DNA of 33,367 nucleotides from Calditrichota bacterium (GTDB taxonomy: Bacteria > Zhuqueibacterota > JdFR-76 > BMS3Abin05), in the NCBI GenBank assembly GCA_013151735.1, contig JAADHR010000217.1, positions 1-33,367 of the forward strand. Reading direction: 5' to 3'. The translations under genes were made by a program, and so were the position numbers. Below, piece after piece: positions 1 to 8,452 of this stretch. Every line of letters begins with the position of its first letter. Position 1 is the stretch's first letter. The notes under the pieces are model-generated. The model had not been told where the DNA came from, made no database searches, and saw only the letters and a list, made by a program, of their open reading frames with translations.

Positions 1-915
1 GACCCAACCACCGGCTGGGATTCCTACTGGTACGAGGCGCACTACACGCCGCTGGGATATTATCACAGCCAGGGCGTTCCGAATACGGATAATGTGGGTG
101 CCGAATGCTACGTGCAGTTGGGTTTAAAAGAAAACTGGTCTCCTCCGAAGGAAGACGGAGCGGTTAAGGAAATTTCCTATTACGCAGAAGATGTCCACGA
201 AAAGGATTATCACATGGGAACCGGAAACGGCTACGATATTTTCGGATGCCAGCCGGACAGTCTGGATACCAATAAAACCCGGATGCGCCATGGTGCCATG
301 AGAGAAACAGAAGTCGGCGATGACACACTGCGCCGGTTCTGGGGCGGCCACGCCTGGGGATATGATTTCCTCGAATACGGCGTAGAATTGACCATGATTC
401 AGGAGTACTACAAAAAGGCTGGCTTTAATTATTTTAATGCCGGCGATACGATTGGCGTGGCCGGTTTTGTTGAAACGCCCATGGATCATTGGGCCACTGA
501 GATGACCCCGAGAGGCCAGATTATTGTTCCGCAAATGCCGGAACGCCCCTCAAGCATCGCGTTTGATGGAGACAGCACGGATTGGAATGCCCATCCTATT
601 CTGGCAACGGCCCTGAATAACCAACCCAACTATTTCCCCTCGGAAGTAGGCGCAGCGGTTGATGATCGAATCGATTTGAAAGAGATCAAAGCCTTCTGGA
701 ATGAAAAAGAAGACTGCTTTTACTTCTTTATGAAATTCTGGGGCGGCCCGGTTTGGCCGAACCATGCATATGAGGAAGATGATCCGGTTTACGGGCATGT
801 GACGCGGAAACCGCGGGTATTATCACATGCTGTTGGATCTGGACAACGACCCAACCACCGGCTGGGATTCCTACTGGTACGAGGCGCACTACACGCCGCT
901 GGGATATTATCATAG
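1..915 (+). CDS. CBM9/DOMON-like surface protein, 5' part (partial, frameshifted)
   Basis: The reading frame is open from the first base, so the gene starts upstream of the window. It encodes most of one CBM9/DOMON-like beta-sandwich repeat (DPTTGWDSYWYE ... MDHWATEMTPRG) and then the start of a second repeat (IAFDGDSTDWNAHP, the usual strand 1 of these sugar-binding-like domains). Real homology ends near base 815. After that the frame reads the following repeat out of register and stops at 913-915. Removing one G from the GGG at 815-817 would join it to the next entry as K-P-R-Y-Y-H-M-L-L-D. The two entries are therefore almost certainly one gene, split by a one-base insertion or a sequencing error. 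The likely role is an extracellular glycan- or ligand-binding protein. The exact ligand cannot be read from the sequence. Confidence 0.75.
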   Translation, partial: DPTTGWDSYWYEAHYTPLGYYHSQGVPNTDNVGAECYVQLGLKENWSPPKEDGAVKEISYYAEDVHEKDYHMGTGNGYDIFGCQPDSLDTNKTRMRHGAMRETEVGDDTLRRFWGGHAWGYDFLEYGVELTMIQEYYKKAGFNYFNAGDTIGVAGFVETPMDHWATEMTPRGQIIVPQMPERPSSIAFDGDSTDWNAHPILATALNNQPNYFPSEVGAAVDDRIDLKEIKAFWNEKEDCFYFFMKFWGGPVWPNHAYEEDDPVYGHVTRKPRVLSHAVGSGQRPNHRLGFLLVRGALHAAGILS

Positions 916-1087
916 CCAGGGCGTTCCGAATACGGATAATGTGGGTGCCGAATGTTACCTGCAGTTGGGTTTAAAAGAAAACTGGTCTCCTCCGAAAGAA
1001 GACGGAGCGGTTAAGGAGATTTCCTATTACGCAGAAGATGTCCACGAAAAGGATTATCACATGGGAACCGGAAACGGTTACGATATG
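1..1087 (+). repeat. Tandem 847-bp intragenic duplication (copies at 1-240 and 848-1087)
   Basis: Bases 1-240 recur at 848-1087 with only seven differences by direct comparison. Beyond about 240/1087 the two copies diverge sharply, although the encoded domain is the same. The offset of 847 is one base more than 282 codons, which matches the frameshift near 815-817. Confidence 0.9.
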
Positions 1088-1696
1088 TTTGGTTTTCACC
1101 CGGGTGAATTGGATACACTGGAGACCAAGCGCTTCGATGGCTACATGCATGAGGTCGAAGTTGGTGACGATCCTGCCTCCCTGCATTGGGCTGCTCATGC
1201 CTGGGGATATGATTTCCTCGAGTATGGCGTATCTCTGGATGAATTCCGGAAATATTGGGAAAAACAAGGCAAAGATTACATGAAACCCGGTGACGTGATC
1301 GGTGTGGCGGGCTTTATCGAAACGCCTATGGATCACTGGGCCACGGAAATGACCCCCAGAGGTGAAATTACATTGGGTACATCGGCTGTTTCCGAAAAAG
1401 CCGGAAGCAAAATGCCGACTCGCTTTGTCCTGAAAGACAATTATCCCAATCCGTTCAATCCTGAAACCCGGATTGAATACAGTGTTCCGAAACAGGCAAC
1501 TGTAACCCTCGAGGTGTACAACACCATCGGGCAGAAAGTACGGACGCTGGTGAACCAAACGGTTCAAGCCGGTAATCATGTGGTTACCTGGAACGGACGG
1601 GATGATGCCGGACGAATGGTTTCAAGCGGCGTCTATTTCTACAAATTGCATTCCGGTTCAACTCAGATTACAAAACGCATGACATTTCTCCAGTAA
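827..1696 (+). CDS. CBM9/DOMON-like surface protein, 3' part with C-terminal sorting domain
   Basis: This continues the gene above in the +1 frame. The ATG at 827 is internal and is probably not a real start: no Shine-Dalgarno sequence precedes it, and codons upstream back to about 803 (…RGYYHM) already match the domain. It holds the C-terminal part of a CBM9/DOMON-like repeat (LDLDNDPTTGW, GTGNGYDMFGF, MDHWATEMTPRGE). A linker follows, then a Por/type IX-like sorting domain of about 85 residues (FVLKDNYPNPFNPETRIEYS … GRDDAGRMVSSGVYFYKL … MTFLQ). In FCB bacteria this tail directs export through the type IX system and is often removed at the surface. The protein at 3437-4624 has the same architecture with one binding domain. 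Function beyond surface binding is unknown. Confidence 0.75.
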   Translation: MLLDLDNDPTTGWDSYWYEAHYTPLGYYHSQGVPNTDNVGAECYLQLGLKENWSPPKEDGAVKEISYYAEDVHEKDYHMGTGNGYDMFGFHPGELDTLETKRFDGYMHEVEVGDDPASLHWAAHAWGYDFLEYGVSLDEFRKYWEKQGKDYMKPGDVIGVAGFIETPMDHWATEMTPRGEITLGTSAVSEKAGSKMPTRFVLKDNYPNPFNPETRIEYSVPKQATVTLEVYNTIGQKVRTLVNQTVQAGNHVVTWNGRDDAGRMVSSGVYFYKLHSGSTQITKRMTFLQ

Positions 1697-1714
1697 AAAA
1701 CGCGTTTTAAAAAG

Positions 1715-1753
1715 AAGGGGTTGCCTTTTTACAGGCAATCCCTTATTTTTATT
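1715..1753 (+). terminator. Rho-independent terminator
   Basis: An 11-bp stem, 1715-1725 with 1734-1744 (one G-U pair), has an 8-nt loop and is followed by ATTTTTATT. It lies 18 bases after the stop codon of the sorting-domain protein. Confidence 0.85.
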
Positions 1754-1876
1754 AGGGAACCTTTTATGACCAGTCAGAAGAGTCAGAACTTTTCCGAACG
1801 GGGAATAAATGATTCGTTGGTCTGTTTCAGGGGGAAAGTCAGTGGTTCAAAGGAAGATTCGTTCGTTAAGAATTTG

Positions 1877-1889
1877 GGAGGTCTGGTTG
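1877..1889 (+). promoter_or_regulatory. Shine-Dalgarno GGAGG with TTG start
   Basis: GGAGG at 1877-1881 lies five bases before TTG at 1887. Starting there gives a clean lipoprotein signal peptide. The in-frame ATG at 1809 has no such site and would put 26 extra residues in front of the signal. Confidence 0.65.
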
Positions 1890-3335
1890 AGTAAGCGATT
1901 TATTTCAGCGGTATTGGGTGGGGTTGCAATTTTGATGGTAACCGGCATCTGGGGATGTGGTTCCCACATAAACAATAGCGCACCTCTGGCCGTTTTTGAC
2001 GGGGGGAGAGTAACGATTGCCGATTACGTGGATCAATTTCTCAAAAGCACCAAGTATAAACCCAAGGTGATGCCCACAAAGGCCAATTTAAAGAAGATTG
2101 TTTTCAACAAGGCCATGGAAAAGATGGCCACACGGGAAGCGGTTGCTGAAGGTTTGGAAAAGGATTCCACGCTTGCCCGTCAATTAAAGAACCGGGAATC
2201 GCTTTTACTTTTTCAAAAATATGTTCAGAAAGAGATCATCGATTCGGTGATTACGGATAGTTTGGTCCGAAAGTTTTATCGGGAGTTTACGCCGCAATAT
2301 CACATGTATTACATTTTACGAATGATTCCCGAAAATGCCTCCAAACGCTATGCCCGGGCACAGAAGGATACCATCCAATGGATTTACCGGTTGCTGGAAG
2401 AAGGGAAAGATTTCAAAACGCTGGCAAAAACCTATTCGCAGGATGTCTCGACGTCTAAAAAGGGCGGGGACGTTGGGTTTGTAATTGAAGAATCCCTGGG
2501 TGATGAAAATTTACGGCGCGTCATGCGGACATTGTCCCCGAACAGCTACTCGAAGCCGTTTCGGGGGGTGGCCGGTTACTACATCTTGTACAAAGGAGAA
2601 ACACGCACGGTCCCCGTTCCGGATTTCAATGAGGTGCGGTCGCGGATTTGGCAGACGCTCTACCACACCCGACGCCACGACATCCAAAAGCGGATTGACA
2701 AGCGTTTTAATGAATTGGCTCCCCGGTATCACTATCGGATTAGCCCCGGCATCACGGATTTTGTAATCAAGAAGAGCGGAACCTGGGAAAATCTGGGAGG
2801 ACAGCGGTACATTTCACTGCATGTGTCTCGTTTTTCGCCGGCCGATTTTTCACGCGTGGCAGCAACATACGACGGAGGAAAAATCACCCTGGGGGATATT
2901 TTTTCCGGAGGAAAGGAAAGTCCTGAAGATATGTGGGAATTCAGAAAGCGTCTTTATGAGATTGCCCAGGAACGCCTGTTTGCTCTGGATGCGAAGAAAA
3001 AAGGTTACGACCAATCTCCCGCCATTCGGAAAGAATTAGAGACGATGCGGAATTCCCTGCTTCGACAGGCCATTTATCAACGGGAGGTTATGAAACCGGT
3101 TAACGCCGTTCTGGATTCTATCCGCTCCGTCAAGGGAAAGATCCTTTCAAAATCGGCTTTGCATGACTTGATCGTACAAAAGCGTGCGGAACAAGAGCAA
3201 CTTTTCAGGGGCCGGTTTGAGGATAAAATGATCCGCAACTATCATTTCAAATACGTCACGGCGAATTTCAAACCCGCGCTTCAGGTGGCCAAAGAGAAAA
3301 AGCTCAAAGTGGTTTCTGAGCGCCGGAAGAGCTGA
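1887..3335 (+). CDS. Parvulin-type (PpiC/SurA-like) peptidyl-prolyl isomerase lipoprotein
   Basis: Predicted periplasmic foldase of 482 residues that catalyses cis-trans isomerisation of prolyl bonds in exported proteins. The N-terminus (SKRFISAVLGGVAILMVTGIWGC) is a lipoprotein signal with the lipid-bearing Cys near residue 24. A SurA-like helical region follows, then a PpiC domain at about residues 135-235 with the hallmark run YSQDVSTSKKGGDVGFV and a GYYILYKGE end. The C-terminal half again carries a DGGKITLGDIF segment and a helical block (residues about 325-420), resembling the DGGRVTIADYV start of the N-terminal region. This suggests an internally repeated chaperone arm. It sits between two sorting-domain surface proteins and may help fold them; that is inference. 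An upstream ATG at 1809 is the alternative start. Confidence 0.85.
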   Translation: MSKRFISAVLGGVAILMVTGIWGCGSHINNSAPLAVFDGGRVTIADYVDQFLKSTKYKPKVMPTKANLKKIVFNKAMEKMATREAVAEGLEKDSTLARQLKNRESLLLFQKYVQKEIIDSVITDSLVRKFYREFTPQYHMYYILRMIPENASKRYARAQKDTIQWIYRLLEEGKDFKTLAKTYSQDVSTSKKGGDVGFVIEESLGDENLRRVMRTLSPNSYSKPFRGVAGYYILYKGETRTVPVPDFNEVRSRIWQTLYHTRRHDIQKRIDKRFNELAPRYHYRISPGITDFVIKKSGTWENLGGQRYISLHVSRFSPADFSRVAATYDGGKITLGDIFSGGKESPEDMWEFRKRLYEIAQERLFALDAKKKGYDQSPAIRKELETMRNSLLRQAIYQREVMKPVNAVLDSIRSVKGKILSKSALHDLIVQKRAEQEQLFRGRFEDKMIRNYHFKYVTANFKPALQVAKEKKLKVVSERRKS

Positions 3336-3436
3336 TCCCGTTTGGCTGCCGAATTCCCGAAAGCAAACGATTAAATTGCTGATTTAAACAGGTGCTTTCC
3401 GCAGGCCTTTAACCCATTTCAATTAGTGGAGGTCCC

Positions 3437-4624
3437 ATGCGCATTGTGGTCATTCTATTTATGCTTCTTTTAAGTTTTCCCTTACTGGCTCAAAGAACGA
3501 TTGTAATTGACGGAAATTTTGATGATTGGGCGGATTTGCCTGTTCTGGTCACAGACCCGCCCCATGATGAACATGATACGGATTGGTTCGGGGATGGTCT
3601 TTCACAGCCCAGGCCGAGAAAATATGCCGATGTGGATATTCTGGAAGTCAAATTTACCCACGATGCGGAGAACCTTTACGGCTATGTAAAAGCACGGGGC
3701 GTTATCGGCCGCACATCCCGTTCGGCTGACGGGCAAAAAGCCGGTCGCTATTATTTTATTATTACAATTGATGTGGACAATAATGACTCAACCGGATACG
3801 CCCTTCAGGAGGGCAACTACTGGCCCAATTCAACCGGTTACGATATGAACATGGAGGTGGAATTCTACGATGGGGCCTTCAATACGGGGCACTACATCAA
3901 TCATGAATTCCTGAGCGAAGCTGCATTGACTCAGGGGCGCGTCGATTTGGCCAATCATATTATTCGACTGGCGCCGGGCACGTACGATTATTATTTGCAA
4001 TGGGTAACCTTCCCGGACACGTCATTTGTTTATGTGGAGGATAAAGGGCCGGTTGTCAACGGCGGGATTATTGAGGTAGCCGTGTCGCCGGATGGCCATG
4101 AGGCGGAGATGAAAGCCCCCATGTGGGGGTTTTTCTGGGATGAAAAAGGGACGCCCATCGTGAAATTGGGAAATACGATTGACATTTCATTTTCGCTGGA
4201 AGGCAGCGGCGAATTGTCTGAAAGTGCAGTTGAACGCGGGTACACCGGCACCAAATCGGTGTGGGGGTCCGATACGGCCGATCCCATTGTGGGGTACTAT
4301 CTAAATGATCCGACGAAAGTGGCGGACTCCCGTCCAACGCGCCCGAACGCATTTGAATTGGAACAAAATTACCCGAACCCGTTTAATCTGAAAACGACCC
4401 TTCGCTATTCGCTTTCGCGCAGCGGGTGGGTGTCGTTGACTATCTTTGACGCTTCAGGACGCCGCATTCGTACGCTGACTCACGGTAATCAATCAGCCGG
4501 ATCGCATCAGGTGGTTTGGGATGGCGCGGATTCCCGGGGCCGAATCGTGTCCAGCGGTCTCTATTTTGCCGTTTTACAGCAGGAAAGTTTCAAAACCACA
4601 CGACAACTTTTGTTGTTGAAATAA
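3437..4624 (+). CDS. Secreted CBM9/DOMON-like protein with Por/T9SS-like sorting domain
   Basis: Exported protein of 395 residues. It starts at ATG 3437 behind GGAGG (3428-3432). A signal peptide (MRIVVILFMLLLSFPLLAQ) is followed directly by a CBM9/DOMON-like domain: IVIDGNFDDWADLP, a long insert, then RYYFIITIDVDNNDSTGY and STGYDMNMEVEFYDG. The last 80 residues form a sorting domain (FELEQNYPNPFNLKTTLRYS … DSRGRIVSSGLYFAVLQ). The fold and the GYD motif match the duplicated protein at the window start, so the two are paralogues separated by the isomerase gene. The family binds sugars or haem-like ligands in characterised relatives. The ligand here is unknown. No catalytic domain is visible. 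Confidence 0.85.
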   Translation: MRIVVILFMLLLSFPLLAQRTIVIDGNFDDWADLPVLVTDPPHDEHDTDWFGDGLSQPRPRKYADVDILEVKFTHDAENLYGYVKARGVIGRTSRSADGQKAGRYYFIITIDVDNNDSTGYALQEGNYWPNSTGYDMNMEVEFYDGAFNTGHYINHEFLSEAALTQGRVDLANHIIRLAPGTYDYYLQWVTFPDTSFVYVEDKGPVVNGGIIEVAVSPDGHEAEMKAPMWGFFWDEKGTPIVKLGNTIDISFSLEGSGELSESAVERGYTGTKSVWGSDTADPIVGYYLNDPTKVADSRPTRPNAFELEQNYPNPFNLKTTLRYSLSRSGWVSLTIFDASGRRIRTLTHGNQSAGSHQVVWDGADSRGRIVSSGLYFAVLQQESFKTTRQLLLLK

Positions 4625-4694
4625 GGAAGAACGCCGGAAAAATACCAACGTGTCTGCCCGCCTGTTGCGGGATTGCCACTTTCTAAAGGAGGGA

Positions 4695-6152
4695 TTACCG
4701 CCCCTTCTTTACGATTTTCAAGAGCGTCCCGGCCTGTACGGTATCCGTTAATTTCATGCCGTTCAGCAGGGCCAGTTTTTCCCTATCCTTTCCCGAAACA
4801 CCAAAGGCCTTCAGCGCCTGTTCCAGTGAAGAGGTCCTGGCCACTTTTCGGATGTAAATGCGATTGGGTTTTATTTGAATGCGCCGCGGATTGGTCATTC
4901 GGTTGAATTTGAACATCGTGGCTTGAAAGGTTTTCCGGTAGCCCGGGAAAAGATCATCCTGAGTGTAGCTGTGGAATACAAAAATGTGCGTCCCTTTTTT
5001 AATGAAAAGTGACATAATTTTTAACTTTCCCGTATCGGTTTCGATGGTTTCAATCACCCGGTGGGCAGGATAACCCTGAAGGCGCATGGGGTCTGATGAG
5101 AGAACACTCCCCTTGCTTTCCTTGATGAAGGCGTCCGCGGCTTGCTGGGGCGTTTGTCCTTTGGCCAGCGTGAATAAAATAACGGCATCTTTTTTGGGAC
5201 TGACCATCTGAACCTGGGCGTGGGTGTTGACCAGTTTCCAGCCGGCCGGAACCGGAAAGTAGAAGCGCATGGCCGGATGGTAAAAAATCCCGTCCTCCAC
5301 GAACCCCTGACGCGGATCATCACCAAAAACAAGCCCGTTTAGACGCTGTAAATAGGCATTCCGATGAATGATCCAGTGTTTCTTCCCCAATTTGGCCTGC
5401 CACTGCCGGGCCAGTTTTCGCACATTTTGAATCCGTTCTTTTGGATTGGGATGTGTGGTAAACCAATCGGGGAGCGCTTGCTGGCCGGAAGGCTGCATGC
5501 GGTCCAGAGTCTTGAAAAAATCCGCCATTTCCAGAGCATTGTAGCCCGCTTCGGAGGAATATTTAACACCGAGCTGATCGGCCTGTCGTTCGTTGTCGCG
5601 GCTGAATTTTAAAAACAGCATATTCACGCCCAAATTGGTCAAACCGGCGTATTTTCGAAATTCTTCTGAGAAGGTGTAAGCCAGCCCAAATCCCAGTTGA
5701 ACCAGCTGGGATTGGCTGTATTGTTTGGCCGAATGCCGCGCGGCGATATGGCCGATTTCGTGCCCAAGTACACCGGCCAGCTCGGCTTCATTGTTCAAAT
5801 AGGCCAGAATCCCCCGGGTGATGTACACGTAACCGCCCGGAATGGCAAAGGCATTCACCACCGGTGAGTCCAACAGGCGAAAATGAAAGGCCAGTTTGGG
5901 CCGGTCCGAAAGCCTGGCCAGTTTTTGTCCCAGTGATTCAATGTACGTTTCCAGTTTGGGGTCCTTGTACAAGCCGTACGTTTGAATGACGCTCTGATCG
6001 CTCTGCTTTCCGAGTTGAATCTCCTGGGACTCGCTCATCAACATGAGCTCTTTTTTACCGGTCACGGGATTGACGGCACAGGAAACAATCCAGGCAAACG
6101 AAATGAGTAAAAACAGAAATATAGCGATTTTTGTTCTTGTGCGATTCCACAT
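4695..6152 (-). CDS. M48 family zinc metalloprotease lipoprotein (BepA/LoiP-like)
   Basis: Predicted periplasmic zinc protease of 485 residues, likely for quality control of envelope proteins. The signal (IAIFLFLLISFAWIVSC) ends in a lipobox-like VSC followed by AVNPVTGKKELMLMS, typical for this family. The zinc site is HEIGH at about residues 131-135, and the third ligand is probably E188 in NERQAD. The C-terminus (from about residue 425: YIRKVARTSSLEQALKAFGV … LNGMKLTDTVQAGTLLKIVK) looks like the LysM-like tail seen in the longer members. A Shine-Dalgarno GGAG lies seven bases before the ATG, and a good promoter lies at 6180-6207. It is transcribed alone, convergent with the surface-protein gene. 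Confidence 0.92.
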   Translation of the reverse strand: MWNRTRTKIAIFLFLLISFAWIVSCAVNPVTGKKELMLMSESQEIQLGKQSDQSVIQTYGLYKDPKLETYIESLGQKLARLSDRPKLAFHFRLLDSPVVNAFAIPGGYVYITRGILAYLNNEAELAGVLGHEIGHIAARHSAKQYSQSQLVQLGFGLAYTFSEEFRKYAGLTNLGVNMLFLKFSRDNERQADQLGVKYSSEAGYNALEMADFFKTLDRMQPSGQQALPDWFTTHPNPKERIQNVRKLARQWQAKLGKKHWIIHRNAYLQRLNGLVFGDDPRQGFVEDGIFYHPAMRFYFPVPAGWKLVNTHAQVQMVSPKKDAVILFTLAKGQTPQQAADAFIKESKGSVLSSDPMRLQGYPAHRVIETIETDTGKLKIMSLFIKKGTHIFVFHSYTQDDLFPGYRKTFQATMFKFNRMTNPRRIQIKPNRIYIRKVARTSSLEQALKAFGVSGKDREKLALLNGMKLTDTVQAGTLLKIVKKGR

Positions 6153-6179
6153 GGGAAATCTCCTGTTTTGAAGGATGAG

Positions 6180-6207
6180 ATTAAAATGAAAAATGATCTG
6201 CTGTCAA
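6180..6207 (-). promoter_or_regulatory. Sigma-70-like promoter for the M48 protease gene
   Basis: On the minus strand, TTGACA (6207-6202), a 16-nt spacer and TTTAAT (6185-6180). The start codon is at 6152, which leaves a leader of roughly 20 bases. Confidence 0.6.
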
Positions 6208-6653
6208 AACGGGTTCGAAAAATGCCGCTACTTCGCTCAATGCGATTCAGGTTTGTTAATCGAAACATAAAAATTTAATTATTTTCAGGAAATGAATCAA
6301 GGTAAAATTTTACGCCTGATTTTATCCCTGGAAAGGATGAAAAATTATGACTGAAGGAAAATGATCCCAAATAAAATTTTGAGTAGAATTAAAATCTTCA
6401 AGAAATCGCTTGCTTTTAAAAATAGAACGGTTTAAATTTTAGTAAATGTTTTCTCTATTTTAAAATACAGGTGGACTTTCCCTTGCGAGCTCTTTCTGAA
6501 AAAACAGTTCATTTCCTCATTTTTTTCTTTGGCGCCTGTCAAAAAATCCCAAATACTTAATACTTATTTCTTATTTCTCAATTGCCCGATTTACAGGGTA
6601 TTGCTATTGTGCGTATATCTTTCTTTGTCACCAGTCTTTATCCATAAATTGAA

Positions 6654-6665
6654 ATTCCCGGGAAT
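6654..6665. promoter_or_regulatory. Palindrome ATTCCCGGGAAT, candidate operator
   Basis: A perfect 12-bp palindrome 85 bases upstream of the acyl-CoA ligase start. The same 12 bases occur upstream of the class I aldolase at 31745-31756. Both are in non-coding DNA. Confidence 0.5.
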
Positions 6666-6735
6666 AGTGTGTCGCCAAAATATTCTGGCAGATCATATTG
6701 TCCAAATGGCCGGGAATAATAATTCGTTTGAGACA

Positions 6736-6753
6736 AAGGAGGAAAAAATCATG
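6736..6753 (+). promoter_or_regulatory. Shine-Dalgarno AAGGAGG that fixes the ligase start
   Basis: AAGGAGG at 6736-6742 lies eight bases before ATG 6751. This favours [10 protein letters not shown] as the N-terminus over the ATG at 6529, 74 codons upstream in the same frame. Confidence 0.85.
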
Positions 6754-8370
6754 ATGAATTATCCTTTAACATTAACGAACCTCATGAAACGAGGGGCGGC
6801 TTTATTTCCCAAAAAGGAATTGGTTTCACGGGAATTGGATGGAACCGTTGTTCGCCTCAATTACGGGGAATTTTACACACGAACCGCACAACTGGCCAAT
6901 GCCTTGCGCGAAATGGGCATTGCCAAAAATGATCGGGTGGGTACATTGGGCTGGAACACCCACCGGCATCTGGAACTCTATTTTGCCATACCCTGCATGG
7001 GGGCAACTTATCACACGGTGAATATCCGCCTTTCACCCGCGGATATCATTTATATTATTAATCATGCAGAAGATGAAATCCTTTTTTTTGATGCCGATCT
7101 GCTGCCCCTGGTGGAAGCCATCAAGGATAAAATCCATGTGAAAAAACTGGTCATTATGGGAAATCAAAAAAAATACGATACGAAACTGCCGGTTTTAAAT
7201 TATGAAGAGCTGATTTCGGATCAGCCCAAAAATTACAATTGGCCCGAATTGGATGAGTGGGATGTGGCGGGAATGGCTTACACCTCCGGGACAACGGGTG
7301 AGCCCAAGGGTGTGCAGTACACCCACCGGGGGCTGGTTTTGCACAGCATTGTGGCCGGTTTGCCGGATATTATGAACATCTCCGAAAGTACGGTTATGCT
7401 GCACATTGTTCCCATGTTTCACGCCAACGCCTGGAGCATTCCCTTCGTAACGACGATGTTGGGCTCCAAGCAGGTGTTTCCGGGGCCGCGGGCAATGCCC
7501 GAAGACATGATTCGGCTGATTGAAAATGAGCGGGTCACATTTACGGCAGCAGTTCCGGTAATTTTCAGAATGTTGTATGACTACCTGAAGGCGAACCCCG
7601 GCCATGACATCAGCTCGTGGAAACACGCGGTTTGCGGCGGATCGGCGCCTCCCGCCAGTTTAGTGAAGGCTTTCAAGGATGATTTTGATGTGGAAATTTA
7701 TCACGCCTACGGATTGACTGAAACCACCCCATTGCTTACCTGGAATGTTCCCAAGAGTACTATGAAGCTGGATGAAAAGAGCTACTACGAATTGAAAACC
7801 AAGCAGGGTCTTCTGGCACCCTTGCTGGACATGCGCGTGGAAAAAAGTGATGGAACCGAAGCAAAATGGGATGGTAAAGAAATGGGAGAACTTCTGGTTA
7901 AGGGGCCGTGGATAGCCAAAAACTATTACAAAGATCCCGACGAAACGTTTCGAAGAATGACAAACGGCTGGTTTCGAACAGGCGACATTGTGACGGTCGA
8001 TGAAGAAGGCTACGTTAAGATCGTGGATCGGATAAAGGATGTGATTAAGACCGGCGGCGAGTGGATTTCTTCGGTCGATCTGGAAAATGCCATTATGGCA
8101 CATCCCGGCGTGCAGGAGGCGACGGTTATTGGTTTACCGCATCCGAAATGGGACGAGCGCCCGCTGGCCTGCGTGGTTCCCAAGCCCGAAGCAAAAGGCA
8201 AATTGACAGAACAGGAAATTCTCGATTTTCTAACGCCAAAATTTGCCAAATGGTGGCTGCCGGATAAGATTGTTTTTATCGATGAAATACCCAAAACAAG
8301 CGTGGGCAAATTCGATAAAAAGGTGCTTCGGAAAAAGTACGAGAATCTGTATCAGAAAAGTGATAAATAG
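6751..8370 (+). CDS. Fatty-acyl-CoA ligase (AMP-forming, FadD/AlkK-like)
   Basis: ANL-superfamily enzyme of 539 residues that activates a carboxylic acid to its acyl-CoA through an acyl-adenylate. Visible motifs are A3 [11 protein letters not shown] (about 176), A5 YGLTETTP (about 320), A8 [20 protein letters not shown] (about 407) with [15 protein letters not shown], and A10 [11 protein letters not shown] (about 513), which keeps the catalytic lysine. WISSVDLEN is typical of the medium/long-chain AlkK-type group. It is the first gene of the beta-oxidation cluster and supplies its CoA thioester. Chain length and branching cannot be read from sequence. It differs clearly from the second ligase at 26423-27979. 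Confidence 0.92.
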   Translation: MMNYPLTLTNLMKRGAALFPKKELVSRELDGTVVRLNYGEFYTRTAQLANALREMGIAKNDRVGTLGWNTHRHLELYFAIPCMGATYHTVNIRLSPADIIYIINHAEDEILFFDADLLPLVEAIKDKIHVKKLVIMGNQKKYDTKLPVLNYEELISDQPKNYNWPELDEWDVAGMAYTSGTTGEPKGVQYTHRGLVLHSIVAGLPDIMNISESTVMLHIVPMFHANAWSIPFVTTMLGSKQVFPGPRAMPEDMIRLIENERVTFTAAVPVIFRMLYDYLKANPGHDISSWKHAVCGGSAPPASLVKAFKDDFDVEIYHAYGLTETTPLLTWNVPKSTMKLDEKSYYELKTKQGLLAPLLDMRVEKSDGTEAKWDGKEMGELLVKGPWIAKNYYKDPDETFRRMTNGWFRTGDIVTVDEEGYVKIVDRIKDVIKTGGEWISSVDLENAIMAHPGVQEATVIGLPHPKWDERPLACVVPKPEAKGKLTEQEILDFLTPKFAKWWLPDKIVFIDEIPKTSVGKFDKKVLRKKYENLYQKSDK

Positions 8371-8387
8371 CTATCTTTGAAGAATAG

Positions 8388-8416
8388 CCTTGCGAAGGTT
8401 CTAACCCTTCGCAAGG
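8388..8416. repeat. 11-bp perfect hairpin between ligase and dehydrogenase
   Basis: CCTTGCGAAGG (8388-8398) and CCTTCGCAAGG (8406-8416) enclose a 7-nt loop. No T-tract follows, so it is not a standard terminator. It may be a processing or stabilising hairpin, or a dispersed palindromic repeat. Confidence 0.8.
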
Positions 8417-8452
8417 TTGATGTAATCAAACCAAACAAAAAGGAGACATTCA

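Larger units (their letters stand above)
6153..6750. other. Divergent AT-rich intergenic region
   Basis: About 600 bases separate the minus-strand protease from the plus-strand ligase. It holds the protease promoter (6180-6207), an AT-rich stretch (6260-6480) and a 12-bp palindrome (6654-6665). The ligase frame stays open back to an ATG at 6529, but that part has a membrane-like composition without family resemblance and no ribosome site. No convincing promoter for the ligase was found. The best weak candidate is TTGTCC (6698) with TAATTC (6720). Confidence 0.6.

Noticed and set aside
4657-4671. CCCGC-CTGTT-GCGGG hairpin as a terminator between the convergent surface-protein and M48 genes
   Set aside because: Only 5 bp with no T-tract directly after the stem on either strand.
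6529-6750. N-terminal extension of the acyl-CoA ligase from ATG 6529
   Set aside because: No ribosome site and no family similarity, while AAGGAGG precedes ATG 6751, which gives the normal N-terminus.
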